Shown here: positions 1 through 6,513 of the stretch, one piece after another
Layout of the letters: each line of letters starts with the position of its first letter
Position numbering within the stretch: position 1 is the first letter of the stretch
DNA from: T1SED10-198M sp003554345 [NCBI: Candidatus Sumerlaeota bacterium]
Lineage (GTDB): Bacteria > Sumerlaeota > T1SED10-198M
Reading direction: 5' to 3'
Assembly (NCBI GenBank): GCA_003554345.1
Contig: PWGE01000316.1
Location: 1-9,912, forward strand
Length of the DNA: 9,912 nucleotides
Translations under genes and position numbers: made by a program
Notes under the pieces: model-generated
Told to the model about the DNA's origin: nothing
Database searches by the model: none
What the model saw: only the letters and a program-made list of their open reading frames with translations

Positions 1-117
1 ATAGCTTCATCTACTTTGTTACCTCCGTAAATGTACCATTTGGTGATAGGCGGCTGGTTAGACCTTACCTATGCCGGACTTCAACCGACAAGAATCTAAA
101 AGCTTTTCCTGGCGCAC
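1..117 (-). ncRNA. possible 5' end of a group II intron (domain I), truncated by the window edge
   Basis: There is no credible reading frame here. On the minus strand the sequence begins GTGCGCC at 117-111, matching the GUGYG start of bacterial group II introns. It continues with a segment of the form GTTGAAGTCC (about 86-77), then an ATAGG/CCTAT stem (68-72 with 46-50) enclosing a GGT/ACC stem, and an ACCA-TT-TGGT hairpin at 35-44. This dense short-stem pattern resembles domain I of such introns. The rest, including any reverse transcriptase gene, would lie outside the window to the left. The resemblance is from memory of intron sequences, not alignment. It could instead be another structured RNA or unrelated intergenic DNA. 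Confidence 0.35.
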
Positions 118-185
118 CCTGCAAATAATGTTGTAAAATGATATATTATTTAGCCCAGAGAATTTATGTAAAGGCAAAGATTATT

Positions 186-1316
186 ATGATACGTATACTT
201 CATTTAGCCGATCTTCATTTAGGCTGGGAACCTGCGTATTTACCAGAAGAAAAGAAAAAAATACGACGTAACGAACGTGATCAACTTCTAAAAAAAGCAG
301 TAGATTTTGCCCTCTTTCCTGAAAATAATATTGATGCTGTCTTTATTATTGGTGACCTGTTTGAAAAGTATTCTCCACCACCCCCTCTCGTAAAAGAAGT
401 GCTCAGGCAATTAGATCGACTTTTGCAGGGAGGAAAAGAGTTGTTTACCGTCCCCGGGAATCATGATGAAATCACTTACCGTGATTCTGTATATCGAAAA
501 CACAGGGATGAATGGCCGGGGGTACTGGTGAGCAATCCCATGCCCGAACTGGTTGTCTCAAAGAAGATTAATGGTATCAAGTTGCATATATATTCCCTGG
601 CTTATACCGGCGGTTTGACCCGACCTCATGCCATAGATTCTTTTCCCAGAAAAGATGAAGCCGGTCTTCATGTCGGAGCATTTCACGGTTCATTAGATTG
701 GCAGAAATTAGCAGACAGAAGCCTGCCCCTTAACTCGTCTCTTCTGGCAAAAGCGGGGTACGATTATATCGCTCTGGGACATTATCATCGTCATCTTGAA
801 GAAAAAATCGGCAAGGGAATAGCAGTTTATCCCGGTTCTGTTGAATTTAAAAATTTTCATGACACGGGAACAGGTCACTTTACTGTTATGGAATATCCCG
901 GGGACAGAATCAACATTGAAAAATATCCTGTTGATAGACGCCAACACCTGTTCAAGGAAATTTCTCTTTCGGATATCTCCGATCGAGAAGAATTGATTAA
1001 ATTGTGCCGCAAGCTAAGTGATCCTCAAGCCATGGTTCACCTGAAGCTGTCAGGAAATCCACGCTTTGCAATTGATACCGAAAAGCTTGCTGAGGAACTG
1101 GAACCTTATTTCTTTTACCTGGAAATTGACAATTCCGCCCGTTTTTTTGCAGAGAGTTTTCTGAAAAGCATTGCCCAAGAACCCACGGTACGAGGAGCCT
1201 ATGTGAGACGTTTTCAGGAGAAACAAAAGGAAGTGGCGTCGGAACGCGAACAAAAAGTTCTGAAAAGGGCTTTGTTAAAAGGTCTCACCGCCCTGGAAGG
1301 GAAAGAAAAAGGATGA
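186..1316 (+). CDS. Mre11/SbcD-family DNA repair nuclease, YhaO-like
   Basis: Probably the nuclease subunit of an SbcCD/Mre11-Rad50-type complex that trims DNA ends or hairpins with manganese in the active site. Calcineurin-like phosphoesterase motifs appear in order: D9-L-H11, G56-D57-L-F-E, G91-N92-H93-D94, a histidine in the AFHGS stretch (H167) and G198-H199-Y-H201, followed by YPGSVE (215-220). All metal-ligand positions look intact. At 376 residues it is close to the usual length. A C-terminal capping region and a basic, helical tail (about 350-376) follow, the likely contact with the ATPase. The ATG at 186 is preferred over one at 138, because the family starts MIRILHLADLH and AAAGG lies upstream of 186; the first 16 codons of the longer frame match nothing I recognise. 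The last four bases overlap the ATPase gene, so translation is probably coupled. Confidence 0.9.
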   Translation: MIRILHLADLHLGWEPAYLPEEKKKIRRNERDQLLKKAVDFALFPENNIDAVFIIGDLFEKYSPPPPLVKEVLRQLDRLLQGGKELFTVPGNHDEITYRDSVYRKHRDEWPGVLVSNPMPELVVSKKINGIKLHIYSLAYTGGLTRPHAIDSFPRKDEAGLHVGAFHGSLDWQKLADRSLPLNSSLLAKAGYDYIALGHYHRHLEEKIGKGIAVYPGSVEFKNFHDTGTGHFTVMEYPGDRINIEKYPVDRRQHLFKEISLSDISDREELIKLCRKLSDPQAMVHLKLSGNPRFAIDTEKLAEELEPYFFYLEIDNSARFFAESFLKSIAQEPTVRGAYVRRFQEKQKEVASEREQKVLKRALLKGLTALEGKEKG

Positions 1317-4300
1317 GTGGTCATACCATTACCTTTGAAAAAATAATCCTTGAAGGATTTGGTCCTTATCGGGAGAAAACAGAATTTATTTTTAGCGAAG
1401 GCTCGAACTGCTACGTAGCCTCAAATGAAGCCGGGAAAACCACCATGCTGTCTGGTTTGAGCGCAGTTCTCTTCGGTCTTTCCCACCGTCAGAAAAGCAG
1501 TTCCGCTTTTACCCTGGAGCGTTTCCGCAACTGGAATAATCCCCGAAACTGCCGGGGTGAAGTCTTTGTAAGTACCGGCGAAAACCGATACCTTTTTCAG
1601 CGTGATTTTGATAGTCATAAGGTTGAGGTTTGGTTATTGGATGAAGATTTTTCACGGAAAGAGCTCATTTTAGAAGGAACACATAATCCTGAAGCGCGTA
1701 AACCGCTTAAAAGATATGAAGAACTCCTTCATGAAATCCTGGGTATAAGCAGCCAGGAACTTTTCACCGATACCTTCAGCGTTGAACAACCTTTGCCTGA
1801 ACCGCAAAATATCAGCACAGAACTACAGGGTCTGCTATCCGGAGGAAAAGGGACTCCTTTTCATAAGGCGTTAGATACACTTGTTGAAGAATTAAAGACC
1901 CTGACCAAATATACCGGTCCTAAAGATCGTGGTATCACAGCCCGAAACATGTCTAAAGAAGGGCAGCTGGAAGAACTGACTCATAGAATAACAGAATTAG
2001 AACAAAAGATTGAGAGCGGGAGAACAGCAGTCGATTCCCTGGTAGAAATACAACAGGCGTTACAAGAAACAGAAGAAGAACTTACCCAGACAAAAAAAAC
2101 TCTCTCTCAAAAAGAAAAGACTCACAAAGCATGGTCAGAATGGCAACTTCTGCAGCGAGAATACTCCAGCGCCGCCCGGGAACGTAATAACCTTAAAAAA
2201 GCAGAAACCGAAGCACGCTCTCTAGAAAAAAACGCTGAAGAGACGCATTCCAGGTTAGAAAAAGACTATTCTGAATTCATCGAAGCCCCACAGAATACCG
2301 GTGATCACCTCCAGAAAATGGTAAGTATTAACAGTACACTCAATGAACTTGACAAAGAAATACGCGGATATGAAGAAGCGCTGAAAGAAGAAAATAAAAA
2401 GCTTGAAGAACTGGAAAATGACCTTACAAAATATTCCGGCTGGGAGTGGCTGGGAAAGGATCCTGTCAGTAAAATCAGTTCACTTCGTCGCAGCACCAAA
2501 ATCTGCCGGGAAGAGTGGCACCGCTTTCAAAGGAACTGGCAAGAATTATCAGAATTACAGGATACCCTCAAACACTTTGCTCCTTTTGCGAAGGCATCAG
2601 AGCAACAACTGAAGGTGGCAAGCTCTTATGACCGTCTGCTTGCTGAAAAGACACAACGGGCTAATAAGGCAAAAGAGGCGTTTCAAAGCGCTGAGAACTC
2701 CTTAAAAAATTATCGCGAAGAGAAAGACAGATTTGAAAAGAATTATAAAGAGCTGATAAACCTGCCTGATGATGCTCCTGAGGCTTTGAACGATATGTTG
2801 GAGGAACTGAAAAAAGCCGAAAAACTTGAAAAGAAAGCAGAGGAACTTTCTCAAAAAACTTCAGTTCCAATTGCAATAAGAGCAGGCAGTGCAGCAATTC
2901 TTTCCATTATAGCGGGTCTTTTTGCCGGCACGGGAAACATTCTTCTCTTAACAATACTTATATTTCTGGGTGCCATTGTCGGGTTTTGGGCAGGGGGTTT
3001 TATATACAGCCTGACAGCTTCGGCTTCCCGAAAAAGGCTGTCAGATCTTCACAATGAACTACGAGAGTGCCGGAAAAAAATAGAACAGTACAAAAACAAA
3101 CTGGGCCGTTTTGCAGAAGAAAGCGAGATTGAGCTGGCACGCGTGGCTGAACGCTTTAAACAATATGAACAGGAAAAACTCCGTATTGAAGAAATGGGGC
3201 GTGAAATTTCAGAAGACAAACTGAACAGTCTGCGTGAGGAGCTTAACGAAGCAGAGAAGGAACTCGAAGATTTTAATCAGAAAGCAGCCCCTTTTTGCCA
3301 TTTTGAAGATATTCAGGAAGCCTTAAACAAATGGCGCTCTCTATCTGATAAAAAGGAACAGCTCGGGAAACAAGTCAATGCACTGGCACATGAAAAGTTT
3401 GGATGCCAAGCAGAAGATGCGGCCAGCGCCGATCCTGCTTCTGAAGAAACAGCTGAACACTGGCAGGAAACTGCCCGCTTTTTAAATCTTATTGCCGGTG
3501 AACAGGCTATACGCAATGTACAAACCATGATCAAATATCTGGATAATGTGTCGGAGAACTGGTGGCAGGAGAATGAAGAAAAAGCCGCAGATCTGGCAGC
3601 ATTAAAAAAACAGAGAGAAGAACTCGCTTACAGATTGAAGACTCATGAAAAGCAGTTCAATGAAGCACAGAAAAAAAGACAGAACCTTCAATCACAAAAA
3701 AACACAATCGTTTCAGCCATTCAGAAGATAATGAAAAAAAATGATAACGATGCCGAAGCAGCGCTGAAAAGATGGAAAGAGAGCCAGGAACTTCTCAAGG
3801 AAATAGAATATACAAGAGGGCGGATAGAGACGCTTGTAAAAAATTATAGCGTAGAGGATATTTCTGGGTTGCAGGAATTGCTTAACAGAAGAAATGACTA
3901 CGTTCTCAGCTGTTTGAACAAATGGAAGGAACATATTAAAAATAATCCGGGTTTACCGAATACCGAGGAAGCCGGTGATGTTGAACAACTAAGAAAAACT
4001 CTGGAACAGCTTGAACATGAAATCAATCAACTAGTTGAAGAAAAAGAACGCCAGGAGCAAAAACGCAACGAGCTGACAAAGCAGCAGGCCATGCTGGAAG
4101 GAGAAAACCCCTTAAATATTGCAGCGGCTGAGCTGGAACTGGCAGAACTTCAACAGCACAAAGAAAACATGGAAATTGAGGCAGACGCCCTTGAAATAGC
4201 ATTTAATGAGCTCTACCAGGCTATCAGCGAATACCGTTCGACATATAAAGAACGCCTGGAAGAAAAAGCATCTTCATACTGCCAGTCTATTTCCGGTGTA

Positions 4301-4630
4301 CTCACTCGCGCAATCGAACTGGACGATAATTTTAATATCAGCATCAAGGAAAATGGTAGACCCTGTACCGTTGAACAATTAAGCAAAGGAGCTCGTGATC
4401 AGCTTTACCTGGCTATTCGTTTTGCAGTAGCCGACCTGCTGGCCGAGGAAATCAAGCTCCCATTAATTTTTGATGACCCCTTTACCAGCAGTGACTCTCA
4501 CCGACTGAAAAATATTCGCAATATTCTCAAACAACAAGCTCCTCTCAGACAATTCATACTATTATCTCATGCAGATTATTTCACCTCCTGGGGAAAACCA
4601 GTCACAGTAAAAAACTTGGAGAAAAGCTAG
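1313..4630 (+). CDS. SMC/Rad50-like coiled-coil ATPase with central membrane hairpin, YhaN-like
   Basis: Probable ATPase partner of the upstream nuclease: it would bind DNA and use ATP to gate or position the nuclease. The 1105 residues show an ABC head split across both ends. The N-terminal part has a P-loop A36-S-N-E-A-G41-K42-T-T and a Q-loop glutamine (Q159). The C-terminal part has a signature L1023-S-K-G-A-R-D, Walker B LIFD1054-D1055, a D-loop S-S-D1061 and H-loop H1086. Long charged heptad-rich coiled coils fill about 220-515 and 570-1000. Between them, residues 524-541 and 543-566 form two hydrophobic helices. No CxxC zinc hook is present, so this is the YhaN type (YhaN of Bacillus also has central membrane helices) rather than SbcC. 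The first P-loop glycine is alanine here. The start overlaps the nuclease stop as ATGA, with AAGGG about 11 bases upstream. Confidence 0.88.
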   Translation: MSGHTITFEKIILEGFGPYREKTEFIFSEGSNCYVASNEAGKTTMLSGLSAVLFGLSHRQKSSSAFTLERFRNWNNPRNCRGEVFVSTGENRYLFQRDFDSHKVEVWLLDEDFSRKELILEGTHNPEARKPLKRYEELLHEILGISSQELFTDTFSVEQPLPEPQNISTELQGLLSGGKGTPFHKALDTLVEELKTLTKYTGPKDRGITARNMSKEGQLEELTHRITELEQKIESGRTAVDSLVEIQQALQETEEELTQTKKTLSQKEKTHKAWSEWQLLQREYSSAARERNNLKKAETEARSLEKNAEETHSRLEKDYSEFIEAPQNTGDHLQKMVSINSTLNELDKEIRGYEEALKEENKKLEELENDLTKYSGWEWLGKDPVSKISSLRRSTKICREEWHRFQRNWQELSELQDTLKHFAPFAKASEQQLKVASSYDRLLAEKTQRANKAKEAFQSAENSLKNYREEKDRFEKNYKELINLPDDAPEALNDMLEELKKAEKLEKKAEELSQKTSVPIAIRAGSAAILSIIAGLFAGTGNILLLTILIFLGAIVGFWAGGFIYSLTASASRKRLSDLHNELRECRKKIEQYKNKLGRFAEESEIELARVAERFKQYEQEKLRIEEMGREISEDKLNSLREELNEAEKELEDFNQKAAPFCHFEDIQEALNKWRSLSDKKEQLGKQVNALAHEKFGCQAEDAASADPASEETAEHWQETARFLNLIAGEQAIRNVQTMIKYLDNVSENWWQENEEKAADLAALKKQREELAYRLKTHEKQFNEAQKKRQNLQSQKNTIVSAIQKIMKKNDNDAEAALKRWKESQELLKEIEYTRGRIETLVKNYSVEDISGLQELLNRRNDYVLSCLNKWKEHIKNNPGLPNTEEAGDVEQLRKTLEQLEHEINQLVEEKERQEQKRNELTKQQAMLEGENPLNIAAAELELAELQQHKENMEIEADALEIAFNELYQAISEYRSTYKERLEEKASSYCQSISGVLTRAIELDDNFNISIKENGRPCTVEQLSKGARDQLYLAIRFAVADLLAEEIKLPLIFDDPFTSSDSHRLKNIRNILKQQAPLRQFILLSHADYFTSWGKPVTVKNLEKS

Positions 4631-4764
4631 CCACCTATAAAAAGGTTTGATAAAGAACTTGTAGAACAATAGTTCACCTCTTTAATAACCAAACTCATCC
4701 TTAAACTTATCAGCAATCGGAGCTCTTACAGAAAATAAAAAATGGATAGAATAATTCGCTTTTC

Positions 4765-4813
4765 AAAAAATTGAGTGTTTGAAAAATTTTAAGGAAAACT
4801 TTCAACTGCTCAA
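4765..4813 (-). terminator. probable Rho-independent terminator of the DUF3298 gene
   Basis: Arms TTGAG (4771-4775) and CTCAA (4809-4813) close a hairpin. Inside it TTGAAA pairs with TTTCAA and TTTT with AAAA, separated by small internal loops. Read on the minus strand the stem is followed directly by six T residues (4770-4765), as expected for a terminator about 50 bases past the minus-strand stop. On the plus strand there is no T run, so it would not serve the ATPase gene. The stem is AT-rich and imperfect. Confidence 0.42.
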
Positions 4814-4861
4814 TACAGGGATACTATTTAACGCCATACAATCATTTCCAGACCGGGATTT

Positions 4862-5581
4862 TTAGTCCGTTAAACCGGAAAGATATTCTTCTTCAAATTC
4901 CTCAGGAGATATTTCAAACCGTGGAATTCCCATAGATCCCGGGGCAATGCTATACTTAGGAAAAACAATCACCATCTTTTCATTTTCAAGGTAAAAACCG
5001 GAGGCTGCAGCAAGCCAGTTCATATCCTCTTCCCACTCAAAAAAATAGCCCTCCTCACGACTCTCAACGTGTTGCTGAATAAAGGCATTTATAGCACTTA
5101 CATAATCAAATTCTTCAGAAAAGAGGTCTCCCAGAATTATTTCACGACTTTCCTCTGGATGGATATTATAAGTATCTAACTCAGAAAATGTGCTGCCGCC
5201 TGTATTGTACTCCACCAGCACCGTAAAAGAAAGGAAAGGAGAGCAGGACCTTTTCTGATAATCTATCACCAGCCAGTACGGGGGATAGTCTTTCTGTTCC
5301 TCTTCCGGAATTTTTGCTTTGTTGTCCCTGGCTTGCCGGGCTAACCTTTCAGGTATTTCCAGGTATCTCTCCATTAAAAAGTCATTCATCTTTTTCTCAA
5401 ATTCAGAGTCCGGTAATCCCTCAATACCGGGAATAGCTGCATCTATTTCGATCACTTCGTCCTGAATAACCATTTCATGAGCCGTGAACAAGGAAATCTC
5501 TGTATCTTCTGAAAACAAAGGAGGAGAGAGAAGGATTGTCATGCAGAAAATAAAGAAAAGTTTACAGGGTTTTGATCTCAT
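4862..5581 (-). CDS. secreted DUF3298 (RsiV/PdaC-type) domain protein
   Basis: An exported protein of 239 residues whose molecular role is not established. The N-terminus MRSKPCK followed by LFFIFCMTILL and a likely cleavage near LFS-ED (about residue 24) is a signal peptide. Residues about 35-130 fit the N-terminal half common to this group, with the segment IPGIEGLPDSEFEKKMN (50-66) and a beta segment ending YNTGGSTFSE (125-134). Residues about 135-228 fit DUF3298, with a GDLF motif (151-154) and the typical ending FYLENEKMVIVFPKYSIAPG (197-216). The same fold forms the extracellular part of the anti-sigma factor RsiV, which binds lysozyme, and a region of the deacetylase PdaC. No catalytic domain or anti-sigma helix is present here. 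A TTG at 5599 could add six residues; the ATG at 5581 is chosen, although neither has a good ribosome site. Confidence 0.8.
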   Translation of the reverse strand: MRSKPCKLFFIFCMTILLSPPLFSEDTEISLFTAHEMVIQDEVIEIDAAIPGIEGLPDSEFEKKMNDFLMERYLEIPERLARQARDNKAKIPEEEQKDYPPYWLVIDYQKRSCSPFLSFTVLVEYNTGGSTFSELDTYNIHPEESREIILGDLFSEEFDYVSAINAFIQQHVESREEGYFFEWEEDMNWLAAASGFYLENEKMVIVFPKYSIAPGSMGIPRFEISPEEFEEEYLSGLTD

Positions 5582-5639
5582 GTTTTTTATCTTTTTCAAA
5601 TGTTACAAAGGTTGCAAAAAATAGTTCCTTTATTATCAG

Positions 5640-5667
5640 ATTATACCCCCTCCGCATGGAAAATAAA
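5640..5667 (-). promoter_or_regulatory. candidate promoter of the DUF3298 gene
   Basis: On the minus strand a perfect TATAAT (5645-5640) lies about 59 bases upstream of the chosen ATG. The corresponding -35 position, TTTATT at 5667-5662 with a 16-base spacer, is poor. The spacer is unusually G-rich next to the -10 box. The -10 match carries most of this call. Confidence 0.33.
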
Positions 5668-5839
5668 CCCGGCGTTGTATAGATGTTTCCTGAACACAAA
5701 AAAGAAGCAGGTATTATTCTAATCAGTAGCTTTCTTAAAAAACATTCCCCAATTCTCTTTTCATTAGAAGAGAAGAACGCCAATCCTGCCGATCATGTAT
5801 TTTTGATATAACGTTTATTTATAATTTTCAACCTTTTTT

Positions 5840-5868
5840 TTGGTGAAAAATTTATTATGTACTATAAT
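5840..5868 (+). promoter_or_regulatory. sigma-A type promoter of the small gene at 5951
   Basis: A perfect TATAAT at 5863-5868 is preceded by TTGGTG at 5840-5845 with a 17-base spacer. Transcription would start near 5875, giving a leader of about 75 bases that contains the alternative stems described at 5877-5943. Confidence 0.6.
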
Positions 5869-5876
5869 GAAATTAG

Positions 5877-5943
5877 AGCGGAAAAGAGTTATATAAGCCT
5901 TTGCGTGCACCTCTTTTTCGGCTTTTATTCAATAAAAAGGAGG
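5877..5943 (+). promoter_or_regulatory. possible RNA switch or attenuator in the leader
   Basis: Three segments of the leader can pair in two competing ways. Upstream arm AGCGGAAAAGAG (5877-5888) can pair, with one mismatch or bulge, with middle arm CTCTTTTTCGGCT (5911-5923). The stem is followed by TTTTATT, like a weak terminator. Alternatively CCTCTTTTT (5910-5918) can pair with AAAAAGGAGG (5934-5943), hiding the ribosome binding site. A small TTTTAT-TCA-ATAAAA hairpin (5923-5937 region) would also affect access to it. No known riboswitch family is recognised. Pairing was judged by eye without energy calculation. Confidence 0.4.
5937..5943 (+). promoter_or_regulatory. strong ribosome binding site fixing the 5951 start
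   Basis: AAGGAGG lies 7 bases before the ATG at 5951. It is the best Shine-Dalgarno match in the window and is the main reason for accepting the small downstream frame as a real gene. Confidence 0.8.
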
Positions 5944-5950
5944 CGGGCAT

Positions 5951-6295
5951 ATGTGCCTGACAAAGGTTCACTCCATTTACAGAATTCTCCCCTCTCCAAG
6001 AACAGATGAAGAACATATGGTGACATGTCAGATAGCGGTAGGTCTGCAAAAAAAGCTAAAAGCGGTTTTTCCGGATACTCTTGTCATGGTACGATTGCCG
6101 GGTGAGCATACTCAGCAAAATGAAGTCGGTTATCAGGTCAAAGGAGAAAATCTTTCCAGAGAAGAAAAAGCAGATTTCCTTAAAGAACTGGAGAAAATTG
6201 AAAAACAATATTTTTCCACCGGAGAATGGGTAGATGAAGACCCTACCGAATGCTGGCAATATTTAAAAAAATATCTGGACAGGCAGGAACAATAA
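5951..6295 (+). CDS. small protein of unknown function
   Basis: I do not recognise this 114-residue protein. It has no signal peptide or membrane segment and is probably cytoplasmic. The first half reads as a mixed fold: a DEEHMVTCQIAVGLQKKLK helix (about 19-37), then a PDTLVMVRLPGE strand (41-52). The second half is strongly helical and charged (about 70-112), with two tryptophans, W79 in GEWVDEDP and W88 in ECWQYLKKY. Cysteines are at 2, 26 and 87, with no metal-binding spacing. Evidence that it is real includes a near-perfect ribosome site at the right distance, a TATAAT promoter and sensible amino acid composition. It stands alone, divergent from the DUF3298 gene, and 218 bases separate it from the next gene. 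Its leader may control expression. Confidence 0.75.
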   Translation: MCLTKVHSIYRILPSPRTDEEHMVTCQIAVGLQKKLKAVFPDTLVMVRLPGEHTQQNEVGYQVKGENLSREEKADFLKELEKIEKQYFSTGEWVDEDPTECWQYLKKYLDRQEQ

Positions 6296-6426
6296 ACAAA
6301 TAGACATACCGAACGCCTCTCTTTATTTCTTCTTTCTACCTTTTTTGAGCGGGGAGCTGGAATTTCGTTGTTTTCTTTAATAAGGGAGGGTTTAGACAGA
6401 TCTCATTTTTTCGTTATAAAGCAGTA

Positions 6427-6459
6427 AGATTCCTGAATAATAGATATAAGCAGGAATTT
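6427..6459. promoter_or_regulatory. inverted repeat upstream of the PKD gene (operator or terminator)
   Basis: ATTCCTG (6429-6435) and CAGGAAT (6451-6457) are perfect inverted arms separated by 15 bases; a G-T and an A-T pair can extend the stem. A 12-base palindrome AATTTATAAATT (6460-6471) and a T run follow, so it might end the small upstream gene's transcript. The large loop and the position just upstream of a promoter fit a protein-binding operator equally well. The rest of 6296-6426 shows only a mostly pyrimidine tract at 6316-6346. Confidence 0.38.
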
Positions 6460-6474
6460 AATTTATAAATTTTT

Positions 6475-6504
6475 TTGTTGTAGCAGGATTTTTTGTATTA
6501 TAAT
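6475..6504 (+). promoter_or_regulatory. candidate promoter of the GLUG/PKD gene
   Basis: A perfect TATAAT at 6499-6504 has TTGTTG at 6475-6480, an 18-base spacer. Predicted transcription would start around 6511, only about three bases from the ATG at 6514, giving an almost leaderless message. The surroundings are very AT-rich, so chance matches are likely. Confidence 0.42.
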
Positions 6505-6513
6505 TATAGTGTA

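Larger units (their letters stand above)
5582..5950. other. divergent intergenic region
   Basis: This stretch separates the divergent DUF3298 gene and the small unrecognised gene. It holds a candidate minus-strand promoter near 5640-5667, a good plus-strand promoter at 5840-5868 and a structured leader at 5877-5943. A 7-bp hairpin, TTCTCTT (5753-5759) with AAGAGAA (5768-5774), has no T run on either side and no assigned role. No credible gene is seen. Confidence 0.7.

Noticed and set aside
138-185. Sixteen extra N-terminal codons on the nuclease from the ATG at 138
   Set aside because: No ribosome site precedes 138, the extension has no family match, and the conserved family start is at 186.
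2403-2612. Plus-strand frame within the ATPase gene
   Set aside because: It lies wholly inside the coiled-coil coding region in another frame; composition and lack of start signals mark it as a shadow.
4643-4688. Weak hairpin GAACT/AGTTC plus AGGT/ACCT after the ATPase stop, followed by CTCTTTAAT
   Set aside because: The stem is 5 bp with an 11-base loop and an 8-base bulge before the outer pairs, and the T run is short. Not convincing as a terminator of the nuclease-ATPase operon.
5753-5774. TTCTCTT/AAGAGAA hairpin in the divergent region
   Set aside because: Only 7 bp with an 8-base loop, no T run on either strand and no link to a start site.
5562-5783. Minus-strand 73-codon frame upstream of the DUF3298 gene
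   Set aside because: It overlaps the signal peptide region in another frame, starts at a weak codon without a ribosome site, and covers the candidate promoter.
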